Assembly (NCBI GenBank): GCA_013152385.1
Contig: JAADGL010000041.1
Coordinates: 1-62,374, forward strand
Direction of reading: 5' to 3'
Origin: Acidobacteriota bacterium
GTDB taxonomy: Bacteria > Acidobacteriota > Holophagae > Thermotomaculales > Thermotomaculaceae
DNA: 62,374 nt
A program made the translations under genes and the position numbers. The notes beneath the pieces were generated by a model. It was not told where the DNA came from. It saw nothing but the letters and a program-made list of their open reading frames with translations, and did not search any database. This document shows positions 56,268-62,374 of the stretch, piece by piece (position 1 is the first letter of the stretch; every line of letters starts with the position of its first letter).

Positions 56268-56734
56268 CAATCCTCCTGTTTATACCGAAACAAAAAAGCA
56301 GCAAGTTCCTTCACATTCCGGGGCATTTCCACATCCTTCAATTCATTTACGGAAATCCATGCCACCGATTCGCGGTACGCATCCGGTATCCGGTCCGACC
56401 CCCCTGCCAGCTCGCCAAGCAGAACAAAATCAACGTGTTTGTGATGCCGGTCAATATATTCCACCTGAATCCGGATGGGATCCGGCATCCGAACGGTACG
56501 GCTGTCCAGGACAATGGGTACACCTGCCTTAAAATCCTGAACCTCAATTTCAAAGCCTGTCTCCTCCCTGACCTCGCGTACCGCCGCTTCCAGAGGATTT
56601 TCTCCCTGCTCAATGTGGCCGCCGGGCGGCAGATACTGGCCCGCAAACGGAGGTTTTTCCCGCCTCACAAAAAGCAGAGCGGTATAATCCGAATTAAACA
56701 CAAACACATTAACCGCATATTCATATCGCATCAT
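56267..56734 (-). CDS. Nudix hydrolase
   Basis: A 155-residue Nudix-fold protein. The Nudix box runs [14 protein letters not shown] to [10 protein letters not shown] (about residues 38-62) and has the metal-binding Glu residues. Nudix enzymes cleave nucleoside diphosphate derivatives; the substrate here cannot be predicted. The ATG directly follows the proS stop (TAAATG), so the two are translated together. Confidence 0.9.
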   Translation of the reverse strand: MMRYEYAVNVFVFNSDYTALLFVRREKPPFAGQYLPPGGHIEQGENPLEAAVREVREETGFEIEVQDFKAGVPIVLDSRTVRMPDPIRIQVEYIDRHHKHVDFVLLGELAGGSDRIPDAYRESVAWISVNELKDVEMPRNVKELAAFLFRYKQED

Positions 56735-58474
56735 TTACCTGCGCTGTTCTTCCTGCTCCTTTAAACTGTTCAGCAGCTCAACTACCTTTCGGGGAACCTC
56801 CGCCGGGGCGACCTTCTCCCGATCACCTGTCCGGCGTACCTTCACTTCCACCACCCCTTCCTTCAGGCCCCGTTTCCCCACAATGACCTGCAACGGAAGC
56901 CCTATTAAATCTGCGTCCTTAAACTTGAAACCCGCCCGAACATCCCGGTCGTCATAAAGAACCTCAAAAGACATCTCCTCCAATTTTTCCTCGATCGTCC
57001 GGGCAGCGATACTGACGTCCTCATCCCGCACATCCAGGTTCAGAATCATCACATCAAAGGGGGCAATGTTCACCGGCCAGATAATGCCGTTTTCATCGTT
57101 GTTCTGCTCAATGGCAGCCGCCGCAGTCCGGCCGACACCAATTCCGTAACACCCCATCACCGCCGGCTTTTCTTTTCCGTTCTCATCAAGGAATCGGCAG
57201 TCCATGGATTCGGAATACTTCGTCCCCAGCCTGAATACCTGGCCGACTTCAATCCCCTTGAACTGCTCATATCTTCCCTCTTCACAGCGGGGGCACTGTT
57301 CCCCCTCTTCAGCCAGACGAAAATCACCGTACTCACTCACCTTGAAATCCCGTTCCGGATTCACATTGAGCCAGTGCATATCCTTCTCATTGGCACCGGT
57401 TACCGCGTTCTCCATTTCCCGCACCGCATAATCGGCCAGAATCCGGATATTGAGCCCCACCGGCCCGGAAAAACCCGAAGGCCCGCCTGTGGCAGCCCGA
57501 ATCGTCTCCTCATCCGCCAGTTCCAGCGCGTTCAACCCCAGAAAATTCCGCACCTTCACCTCATTCACCTCGTGGTCACCCCGCACCAGCACCGCAACAG
57601 GCGTTCCGTCCTCCGCCACAAAAATCATAGTCTTAATGAGATTTTCCGGCTGAACACCGAGGAATTCCGCCACTTCTTCCACACTTTTTTTGCCCGGGGT
57701 CTCCCGTTTCTCCGTTTCGAGAAAATCTCCGTGTTCAACAGATTCCGGTTTGCGGCATTCCGCCTTTTCAATATTCGCCGTGTATTCGCAATGGGTACAG
57801 CTCAAAACCGTGTCCTCGCCCGTATCCGCAAGGACATGGAACTCGTGAGTGTAACTGCCGCCGATCGCCCCGGAATCCGCTTCAACCGCCCTGAATTTCA
57901 GCCCGCAGCGATGAAAAATCCGGGCGTACGCGTGGTACATTGACCAATACGACTTCTCACTTGCCTGGTCATCCACATCAAAAGAATAGGCATCCTTCAT
58001 AATAAACTCACGTCCCCGCATCAATCCGTAGCGGGGGCGAATCTCATCCCTGAACTTGGTCTGAATCTGATAAAGATTCAACGGCAGCTGGCGGTAAGAT
58101 TTCAACTCACGGCGCACCACATCCGTAATCACCTCTTCATGTGTGGGCCCGAGACAAAAATCCGCACCCTTTCTGTCTTTGAACCGCAGCAACTCCTTGC
58201 CGTAAAAATCCCAGCGTTTACTCTCCTGCCAAAGCTCCGCAGGCTGAACCGCCGGCATCAGCAGCTCAATACAGCCCTCACGGTTCAGCTCTTCCCGGAT
58301 AATGGCTTCAATCTTCCGAATCACCCGGTAGCCCATGGGCATATACGTATAAATTCCGGCTGCTACCTTCTTAATCATGCAGGACCGGAGCATCAGCTGG
58401 TGACTCAATGTTTCCGCTTCCCTGGGAACCTCTTTCAACGTATTCAACAGATACTTTGACATTCTCATCTTCAT
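56735..58474 (-). CDS. proS: Prolyl-tRNA synthetase, bacterial type
   Basis: ProS charges tRNA-Pro. The 579-residue protein has the bacterial-type layout: class II motifs (LLMPAVQPAELW, FRDEIRPRYGLMRGREF, GCYGIGVGR), an inserted editing domain (about 220-385) and a C-terminal anticodon-binding domain (LYDDRDVRAGFKFKDADLIG). Several ATGs lie at the start (58474, 58468); GAGG is best spaced for 58468. DnaC-like ATPase gene ends four bases upstream. Confidence 0.96.
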   Translation of the reverse strand: MKMRMSKYLLNTLKEVPREAETLSHQLMLRSCMIKKVAAGIYTYMPMGYRVIRKIEAIIREELNREGCIELLMPAVQPAELWQESKRWDFYGKELLRFKDRKGADFCLGPTHEEVITDVVRRELKSYRQLPLNLYQIQTKFRDEIRPRYGLMRGREFIMKDAYSFDVDDQASEKSYWSMYHAYARIFHRCGLKFRAVEADSGAIGGSYTHEFHVLADTGEDTVLSCTHCEYTANIEKAECRKPESVEHGDFLETEKRETPGKKSVEEVAEFLGVQPENLIKTMIFVAEDGTPVAVLVRGDHEVNEVKVRNFLGLNALELADEETIRAATGGPSGFSGPVGLNIRILADYAVREMENAVTGANEKDMHWLNVNPERDFKVSEYGDFRLAEEGEQCPRCEEGRYEQFKGIEVGQVFRLGTKYSESMDCRFLDENGKEKPAVMGCYGIGVGRTAAAAIEQNNDENGIIWPVNIAPFDVMILNLDVRDEDVSIAARTIEEKLEEMSFEVLYDDRDVRAGFKFKDADLIGLPLQVIVGKRGLKEGVVEVKVRRTGDREKVAPAEVPRKVVELLNSLKEQEEQRR

Positions 58475-58478
58475 TTCC

Positions 58479-59195
58479 TCACTGACCTGTATTTATTTTT
58501 CGATAATCTCCCGCCTCAATGCGAACTTCTCTACACATTTCAAACAGCCGGGAACGCATTCTGACACCCACCCGCTCCGTCAGGGACTCTTCTTCCCCAA
58601 GCCCGCCGCCATCCGGATAATTTGTCGTTATAATCACCGGCAACAGGCGGTTATAACGGTAATTCAGGATATAGGAAAACTGGCTGTCCGCCCATTCGGT
58701 GGGGCGTTCCGCCCCGAGATCGTCAATAATCAGCAGCCTGGCATTCAAAACCGGTGCCAGAACACCAAACTCATTCATCTTTGAATCCGGGCTGTAAGTG
58801 GAACGGATATCCTGGAGCAACTCCCTGAAATCCCGAAACAGTATGCCATGCTCGCCCCGGTTAATCAAGGCATTCAGCACTGCGGCGGAAAGATGCGTCT
58901 TGCCGGTGCCGGCAGGGCCTGAAATCAGAAGTCCCGAGCTTACGGCAGGAAACTTCAGCGTGAAATCCCGAATAATGGTCCGGGCAGCCATTAAAGTCGG
59001 GTTCTTCCTGCCCCCTCCGGGATTAACCTCAAAATTCTCAAAAGAACAGAGATGATATCGCTTGGGTAAACCGCTTTGAATCCGGTTTTCATCAAGAGAA
59101 ACCGTACAGCTGCAGGGACGGACGAAAGAATACTCCCCATCCACCACAACCTGCCAGCCGGTCCCCCCGCATTTCGGGCACTTTTTATCACTCAT
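58479..59195 (-). CDS. DnaC/IstB-like AAA+ ATPase with zinc ribbon
   Basis: A 238-residue ATPase. The N-terminus has a zinc knuckle (C6, C9, C28, C30: CPKCGGTGW and CSC), and the AAA+ core follows with Walker A GPAGTGKT (93-100) and Walker B LLIIDDLGAE. TTNYP is sensor I. This is the architecture of DnaC/DnaI helicase loaders, which place replicative helicase on DNA. Transposon IstB proteins are related, but no transposase is nearby. The ATG at 59195 lies eight bases inside the end of the coiled-coil gene. The cargo is unknown. Confidence 0.85.
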   Translation of the reverse strand: MSDKKCPKCGGTGWQVVVDGEYSFVRPCSCTVSLDENRIQSGLPKRYHLCSFENFEVNPGGGRKNPTLMAARTIIRDFTLKFPAVSSGLLISGPAGTGKTHLSAAVLNALINRGEHGILFRDFRELLQDIRSTYSPDSKMNEFGVLAPVLNARLLIIDDLGAERPTEWADSQFSYILNYRYNRLLPVIITTNYPDGGGLGEEESLTERVGVRMRSRLFEMCREVRIEAGDYRKINTGQ

Positions 59196-60171
59196 CGGAT
59201 TCGGCTGATTCTGTTTCCCCCTGCACCGGAGGATGATTGAGCTTTTCCCCGTTCCAACCCTTCTCAATGGTATCCAGCGTTCGTGTTACCATTGTCAGGA
59301 AAGACAAAAGCCCGTCCGCCACATCCGGAAAAATCTCCACCAGTCCGAGACTGTCATTCAACTCATCAAGGGGCGGCGAATCATTCAGAACCAGGCTCTC
59401 CGCCTGCTCCACCTTCTCATGAAAACCACTGATCTCGGAAATCACCTCATCCAGCTTTTCCAGCCCTTCGTCCCTGTCCAGCTCCCGCATCAAAACCGCG
59501 AACTCCAATGCCGCGGAAGCCAATTGTTCGTTCGGAGCATCCGATTCCAACATCTGATTCAAAGAAGCCGCCATCTCCATCCGGCTCTTTTGAACCCGGC
59601 GTACCCGCTGCAGCGCCGCAAGGGCATCAGCAGAACGTTCCAACAGCCAGCCCCGGCTGTTCTTCACATAATTATTGAGAATCTCCTGCTGCGAGACTAA
59701 CTTCCGCAATCCGTTCACAAGAGCAGAAACCCTTTCCCTGAACTTCCGAACCGTCTCAACGGTTCCGGTTTCCACTGAAAAATTCAAACACTCCGTTTCC
59801 ATCAGCTTCTCACGGACACGAACACTTTCTTTTTTCACCGTATCCAGCTCATAGCGAATCAGTTCCAACTCCCCCTGAACCTTGCCGAACTGCATGATCA
59901 ATTCACGGAAATTCAATTCTCCCAGTAACCTGTCCAACTGTTCCAGGCGGTTAACCGTTTCACCCACATCAACTGTCATGTCAGCCTTCCCGTCTCCTTC
60001 ATTTCCGCCGCCATCTCCGGACAAATCCTCATCCGGACGCCCGGAAAGATCTCCGGTCAAAATAAACTCATCCCCCCTGGCTTCACTATCGGTACCGGAA
60101 CCTGGAGTTCCGGCGGCCTTCTCATCCCCCGGGGGTACAGCGGCACGGGTGCGATCATCCTGATTCATCAT
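59188..60171 (-). CDS. Uncharacterised coiled-coil protein with acidic disordered N-terminus
   Basis: The 327-residue product begins with a Gly/Asp/Glu/Ser-rich segment (about 1-65) that should be disordered. The rest (70-315) is helical, with coiled-coil heptads such as VNRLEQLDRLLGELN and ELIRYELDTVKKE. There is no enzyme motif, membrane helix or signal peptide. GGAGG is next to the first ATG; a second ATG at 60168 is possible. It is coupled to the DnaC-like ATPase and is preceded by the seven-helix membrane protein. Confidence 0.65.
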   Translation of the reverse strand: MMNQDDRTRAAVPPGDEKAAGTPGSGTDSEARGDEFILTGDLSGRPDEDLSGDGGGNEGDGKADMTVDVGETVNRLEQLDRLLGELNFRELIMQFGKVQGELELIRYELDTVKKESVRVREKLMETECLNFSVETGTVETVRKFRERVSALVNGLRKLVSQQEILNNYVKNSRGWLLERSADALAALQRVRRVQKSRMEMAASLNQMLESDAPNEQLASAALEFAVLMRELDRDEGLEKLDEVISEISGFHEKVEQAESLVLNDSPPLDELNDSLGLVEIFPDVADGLLSFLTMVTRTLDTIEKGWNGEKLNHPPVQGETESAESDE

Positions 60172-60223
60172 ACCTCCGAAACAGCACGCCCCGGCTCAAA
60201 CCACACCGGAAAAACACTGTTGA

Positions 60224-60955
60224 TTATGCCTCCTTCTGAATCCACCTTTCGATTCCTTTTGAAGGAAAATAACTTAAATACCCGAACACACAGAAAATCA
60301 TAATTCCGACTCTGACGGCAAAACCGACAAAGGGAGAAGTCCCCAGCAAATCCGCCATCATGAGAAAAGTCGCTCCTGTAATGGAAATGGAAGAAAGAAA
60401 AATCTTATATCGGGTTGCGCGGCTCTTTACCCGGTTTGCCATAAAATTCAGAGACAAAATGGCAATGGCTGTCGGCAGATACATCACATACTTGGCAAAA
60501 TTCGCCACCTTCTCACTTGCCATTTCCCACTCCGAAAGCCAATAGCTGACCTCAATCCGCTTGGCCCCGGCCCGCACATCAAAAATCCACCACACAATAC
60601 ACACAACAAAAAAGATGAAAATAATAATATTTACAACATTCTTATTCTTGATATAGAAATACAGAACAAAAAACATAATGGCCGGTGCCACCATCGCCCC
60701 GAAAAAATTGTCCACAGAAAAAAACAGGCGGTCAATCTGATACGCCCTGAAATAAGCGGCCAAAGTACGAATCGCAACCGCCCCGTACACCCCGCCGAAC
60801 ATAAACCAGATCATTGCGAAAGAAATTGCGGGAGTTCGTGCCTTGCCCTTCGCCTTCTGGCGAATAACCTTTACGCCCACGACAAAGCTGATGAAAAAGA
60901 CAAGAAAACTGATAAAAGCATTCACCAACAAGCCATTGCCCGGATTCAAAGTCAT
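60224..60955 (-). CDS. Seven-helix membrane protein, uncharacterised
   Basis: The 243-residue protein has about seven membrane helices with short loops. The layout resembles the seven-transmembrane sensor modules of histidine kinases and of 7TM-type receptors, but no output domain is attached. I do not recognise a specific family. GGAGG precedes the ATG. It sits between the DUF4388 protein and a coiled-coil protein in one run, so it may act as membrane partner or receptor for them. Confidence 0.65.
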   Translation of the reverse strand: MTLNPGNGLLVNAFISFLVFFISFVVGVKVIRQKAKGKARTPAISFAMIWFMFGGVYGAVAIRTLAAYFRAYQIDRLFFSVDNFFGAMVAPAIMFFVLYFYIKNKNVVNIIIFIFFVVCIVWWIFDVRAGAKRIEVSYWLSEWEMASEKVANFAKYVMYLPTAIAILSLNFMANRVKSRATRYKIFLSSISITGATFLMMADLLGTSPFVGFAVRVGIMIFCVFGYLSYFPSKGIERWIQKEA

Positions 60956-60976
60956 AACTCCCTCCTACGCAAAAAT

Positions 60977-61846
60977 TTAAGCGAAAAAATCGTCCAGCAG
61001 ATCTTCGTCCTTCTTTCCATCCCTGTCCGGAGCTTTGGAAATCGGCTTGCAGATCAGCTGATCGCCCTTCTTAACATGAAGTTTCTTTGCCGCCGCATCG
61101 GTAAAAAGAATCCGATCCCCCAACTCCTTTTTTGTGCCAAGGGACAACACCCCGATTCGGCCCTGCTGCGTTCTCACCTGCACAAACTTGAGTTTCCTTT
61201 CGGCAATCAATTCCGCTTTCCATTCCTCGTAGAGAGTCCGGTCTACATATGCCACATCATCAGCCTTCAAAAAGCCGGTCAACTCTTCATATCTCAACAA
61301 ATGAATAATATTCAAGGGCTGAACAAACCGCTTATCTATCAAATCCGTCAGAATCGTCAACACCTTAAACTCGGAAAATCCGCTGGCATCCACCAGATCA
61401 TCCACATCCCGCGTACCGTCCAGCAAAGTCAGAAGATGTACCGTATCCTCATCAAAAGAATCCTCCATCGTCTCCATCCGGGTATCAATGGTGGCGGAAA
61501 AAATCATATAATTTTTAGGCACAGCCCTTCTGAGATTTTTAATTGTGTCCTTCTGCCTTGCGGATTCCAGAACCAGATCGTGAAGCGTCTGCTTAATCAA
61601 GCGTTTTTTATGCGGCGGCGTGGCAATAAACTCAAACTCGCCTTCCGCCTGCTGAAAAATCTCAAACGCAGCTATCTCTCCCGTATTCTCATTTGATTCA
61701 GCGTTTACAACATCACCCTCATTAAAAAAAAGCATCGCTGAAAAACTGCCTTTCCGAATCTTTAACATCCCCGTCTTCCGGTTCAAGTGAAGAAGATTTG
61801 CGATATCGCTGATACTGATGTTTCCCAATTCCCCTTTAAGTGCCAT
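60977..61846 (-). CDS. DUF4388 (PATAN) domain protein
   Basis: The N-terminal 100 residues (ALKGELGNISISDIANLL, then GMLKIRKGSFSAMLFFNEG) are a DUF4388/PATAN domain, a module linked to two-component and gliding or taxis proteins. A middle winged-helix-like region (about 125-180) and a C-terminal beta domain (about 220-275) follow. The protein probably acts as a signalling scaffold. It heads the run that includes the seven-helix protein, the coiled-coil protein and the DnaC-like ATPase. GGAG precedes the ATG, and an inverted repeat is in its leader. Confidence 0.8.
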   Translation of the reverse strand: MALKGELGNISISDIANLLHLNRKTGMLKIRKGSFSAMLFFNEGDVVNAESNENTGEIAAFEIFQQAEGEFEFIATPPHKKRLIKQTLHDLVLESARQKDTIKNLRRAVPKNYMIFSATIDTRMETMEDSFDEDTVHLLTLLDGTRDVDDLVDASGFSEFKVLTILTDLIDKRFVQPLNIIHLLRYEELTGFLKADDVAYVDRTLYEEWKAELIAERKLKFVQVRTQQGRIGVLSLGTKKELGDRILFTDAAAKKLHVKKGDQLICKPISKAPDRDGKKDEDLLDDFFA

Positions 61847-61859
61847 TCATCTACTCCAT

Positions 61860-61878
61860 AATAAAAGCTTCTTTTATT
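61860..61878. promoter_or_regulatory. Perfect 8-bp inverted repeat before the DUF4388 gene
   Basis: AATAAAAG and CTTTTATT are separated by three bases. The site lies 13 bases upstream of the DUF4388 start codon. A weak promoter (TTGATT-17-TAAAAG on the minus strand, near 61870-61900) overlaps it, so an operator or a translational hairpin are both possible. The repeat is AT-rich and could be chance. Confidence 0.3.
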
Positions 61879-62020
61879 TTAGCACAACATAAAAATCAAC
61901 TCAAAATAAAACATGCCGCGTGGCAAACTTATAAACGCAAACACAGGCACACCCACACGTCTGAGAGAAAAACACCGCCGGCCTGCCAGAGCAAAACCCA
62001 AGGGAAAAATCAAAATCCGC

Positions 62021-62048
62021 TTTACAAAAACCACAAATTCCTTATACT
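62021..62048 (+). promoter_or_regulatory. tRNA-Leu promoter
   Basis: TTTACA (62021-62026) and TATACT (62043-62048) are 16 bases apart and end 10 bases before the tRNA. This is a good sigma-70 promoter at the usual distance for a stable RNA gene. Confidence 0.7.
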
Positions 62049-62058
62049 GTTTCTTGGC

Positions 62059-62146
62059 GCCGGTGTGGCGGAATTGGCAGACGCGCTGGACTCAAAATCC
62101 TGTGGGCTTTACGCCCGTCTCGGTTCGACCCCGAGCACCGGCACCA
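62059..62146 (+). tRNA. tRNA-Leu (anticodon CAA)
   Basis: The 88-base gene folds as a class II tRNA. The acceptor stem pairs GCCGGTG with CACCGGC, and the D-loop contains the AATTGGCAGAC sequence. The anticodon loop is CTCAAAA (anticodon CAA, reading UUG). The long variable arm is TGGGCTTTACGCCCG, and the T-arm contains GGTTCGACCCC. The CCA end is encoded (62144-62146). It has a promoter directly upstream and no neighbour tRNA genes. Confidence 0.97.
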
Positions 62147-62154
62147 AAAAATTC

Positions 62155-62182
62155 TTGACCTCAGCATTTTCCAGCCTATATT
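62155..62182 (+). promoter_or_regulatory. Promoter between tRNA-Leu and tmRNA
   Basis: TTGACC (62155-62160) and TATATT (62177-62182) have a 16-base spacer, five matches to consensus in each box. It would start transcription near 62190, about 105 bases before the mature tmRNA end. A longer precursor is implied if this is the ssrA promoter; a second, weaker TACCAT (62286-62291) sits just before the tmRNA. Confidence 0.6.
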
Positions 62183-62294
62183 GAAAAGTGCACCAACTTT
62201 CCCGGACAAAACCGGGCAAAGCGGAATCTTCTTTGAAAACACCGGAACAGCGGGAACACCTTGAATAAAAGTGTCTTCCACCCGGTACCATTAT

Positions 62295-62374
62295 GGGGGC
62301 GAAAGGGTTCGACGGGCAGAGTTGAGGCTCAGGCCGCATGCCGAGGTTGGTTTTCCTCGTAAATCAAGACCAAA
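62295..62374 (+). ncRNA. ssrA: tmRNA (ssrA), 5' part
   Basis: The sequence GGGGGCGAAAGGGTTCGACG, starting at 62295, is the conserved 5' end of transfer-messenger RNA, which forms one side of the tRNA-like acceptor stem and D-arm. Only the first 80 bases are in the window. The tag reading frame and the 3' end lie beyond the right edge. tmRNA rescues stalled ribosomes together with SmpB. Confidence 0.9.

Noticed and set aside
58479-59195. DnaC-like ATPase as an IstB transposition protein
   Set aside because: There is no IstA transposase, no terminal inverted repeats and the gene sits in a coupled housekeeping run.

Overview
The window looks like a chromosomal, mostly housekeeping segment of a diderm bacterium. 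LpxK and WaaA imply lipid A/Kdo lipopolysaccharide. MqnE, MqnP and a UbiX-type protein imply menaquinone by the futalosine route. Many products carry signal peptides or lipoboxes. There is no phage, insertion sequence or CRISPR array. The mixture (GerMN lipoprotein, DUF4388, Roadblock-FtsY, MshQ-like protein, AmmeMemoRadiSam B) does not fix a phylum; an Acidobacteriota-like or other non-proteobacterial diderm is a guess. Genes are tightly packed, often overlapping by 1-30 bases. Several starts are TTG or GTG, chosen here because a good ribosome-binding site sits in front of them.

Layout: 1-1,400 holds a truncated exported CBM9-like protein, an AraC-type regulator and a small membrane zinc-ribbon protein. 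1,576-8,688 is the rimP-nusA-infB-rbfA-nrnA-truB translation operon (minus strand) with a DUF2520 gene at its end; its leader carries a terminator-like hairpin. 8,780-13,010 (plus) has an HD protein, coaX, an unknown basic protein, a peptidoglycan amidase and a GerMN lipoprotein. 13,037-16,422 has a methyltransferase, a SuhB-like phosphatase, a HAD phosphatase and an exported MsrB-MsrA fusion whose promoter overlaps a Fur-like site. 16,457-24,285 has a DUF554 protein, then an FHA-GAF-cyclase, HD-GYP, TPR lipoprotein, Roadblock, ftsY, MEMO run. 24,423-29,166 is purA, Yip1, DUF2752, recG. 29,273-34,519 is ubiX, mqnP, mqnE, waaA, lpxK, greA.

34,754-41,109 has a dihydropyrimidinase, a CxxCH lipoprotein, a degenerate receiver protein, the FetAB iron-export pair, a nucleotide-sugar epimerase and a membrane protein. 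41,266-46,746 encodes a giant secreted protein with five LamG-type units and an MshQ-like C-terminus. 47,019-50,128 has an unknown protein, a leucine-dehydrogenase-like enzyme and an ankyrin lipoprotein. 50,164-53,408 groups a methylthioadenosine-type deaminase, a matching phosphorylase, agmatinase and QueF, which suggests recycling of the polyamine by-product. 53,452-61,846 contains plsY, a TPR protein, hslV without hslU, a Nudix enzyme, proS, and an uncharacterised set (DnaC-like AAA+, coiled-coil, seven-helix membrane protein, DUF4388). The window ends with tRNA-Leu(CAA) and the 5' part of tmRNA.

The strongest candidates for something new are the five-unit MshQ-like protein, the deaminase-phosphorylase-agmatinase set, the DnaC-like/coiled-coil/7TM/DUF4388 cluster, the degenerate receiver with a basic tail, and the leader hairpin of the rimP operon.
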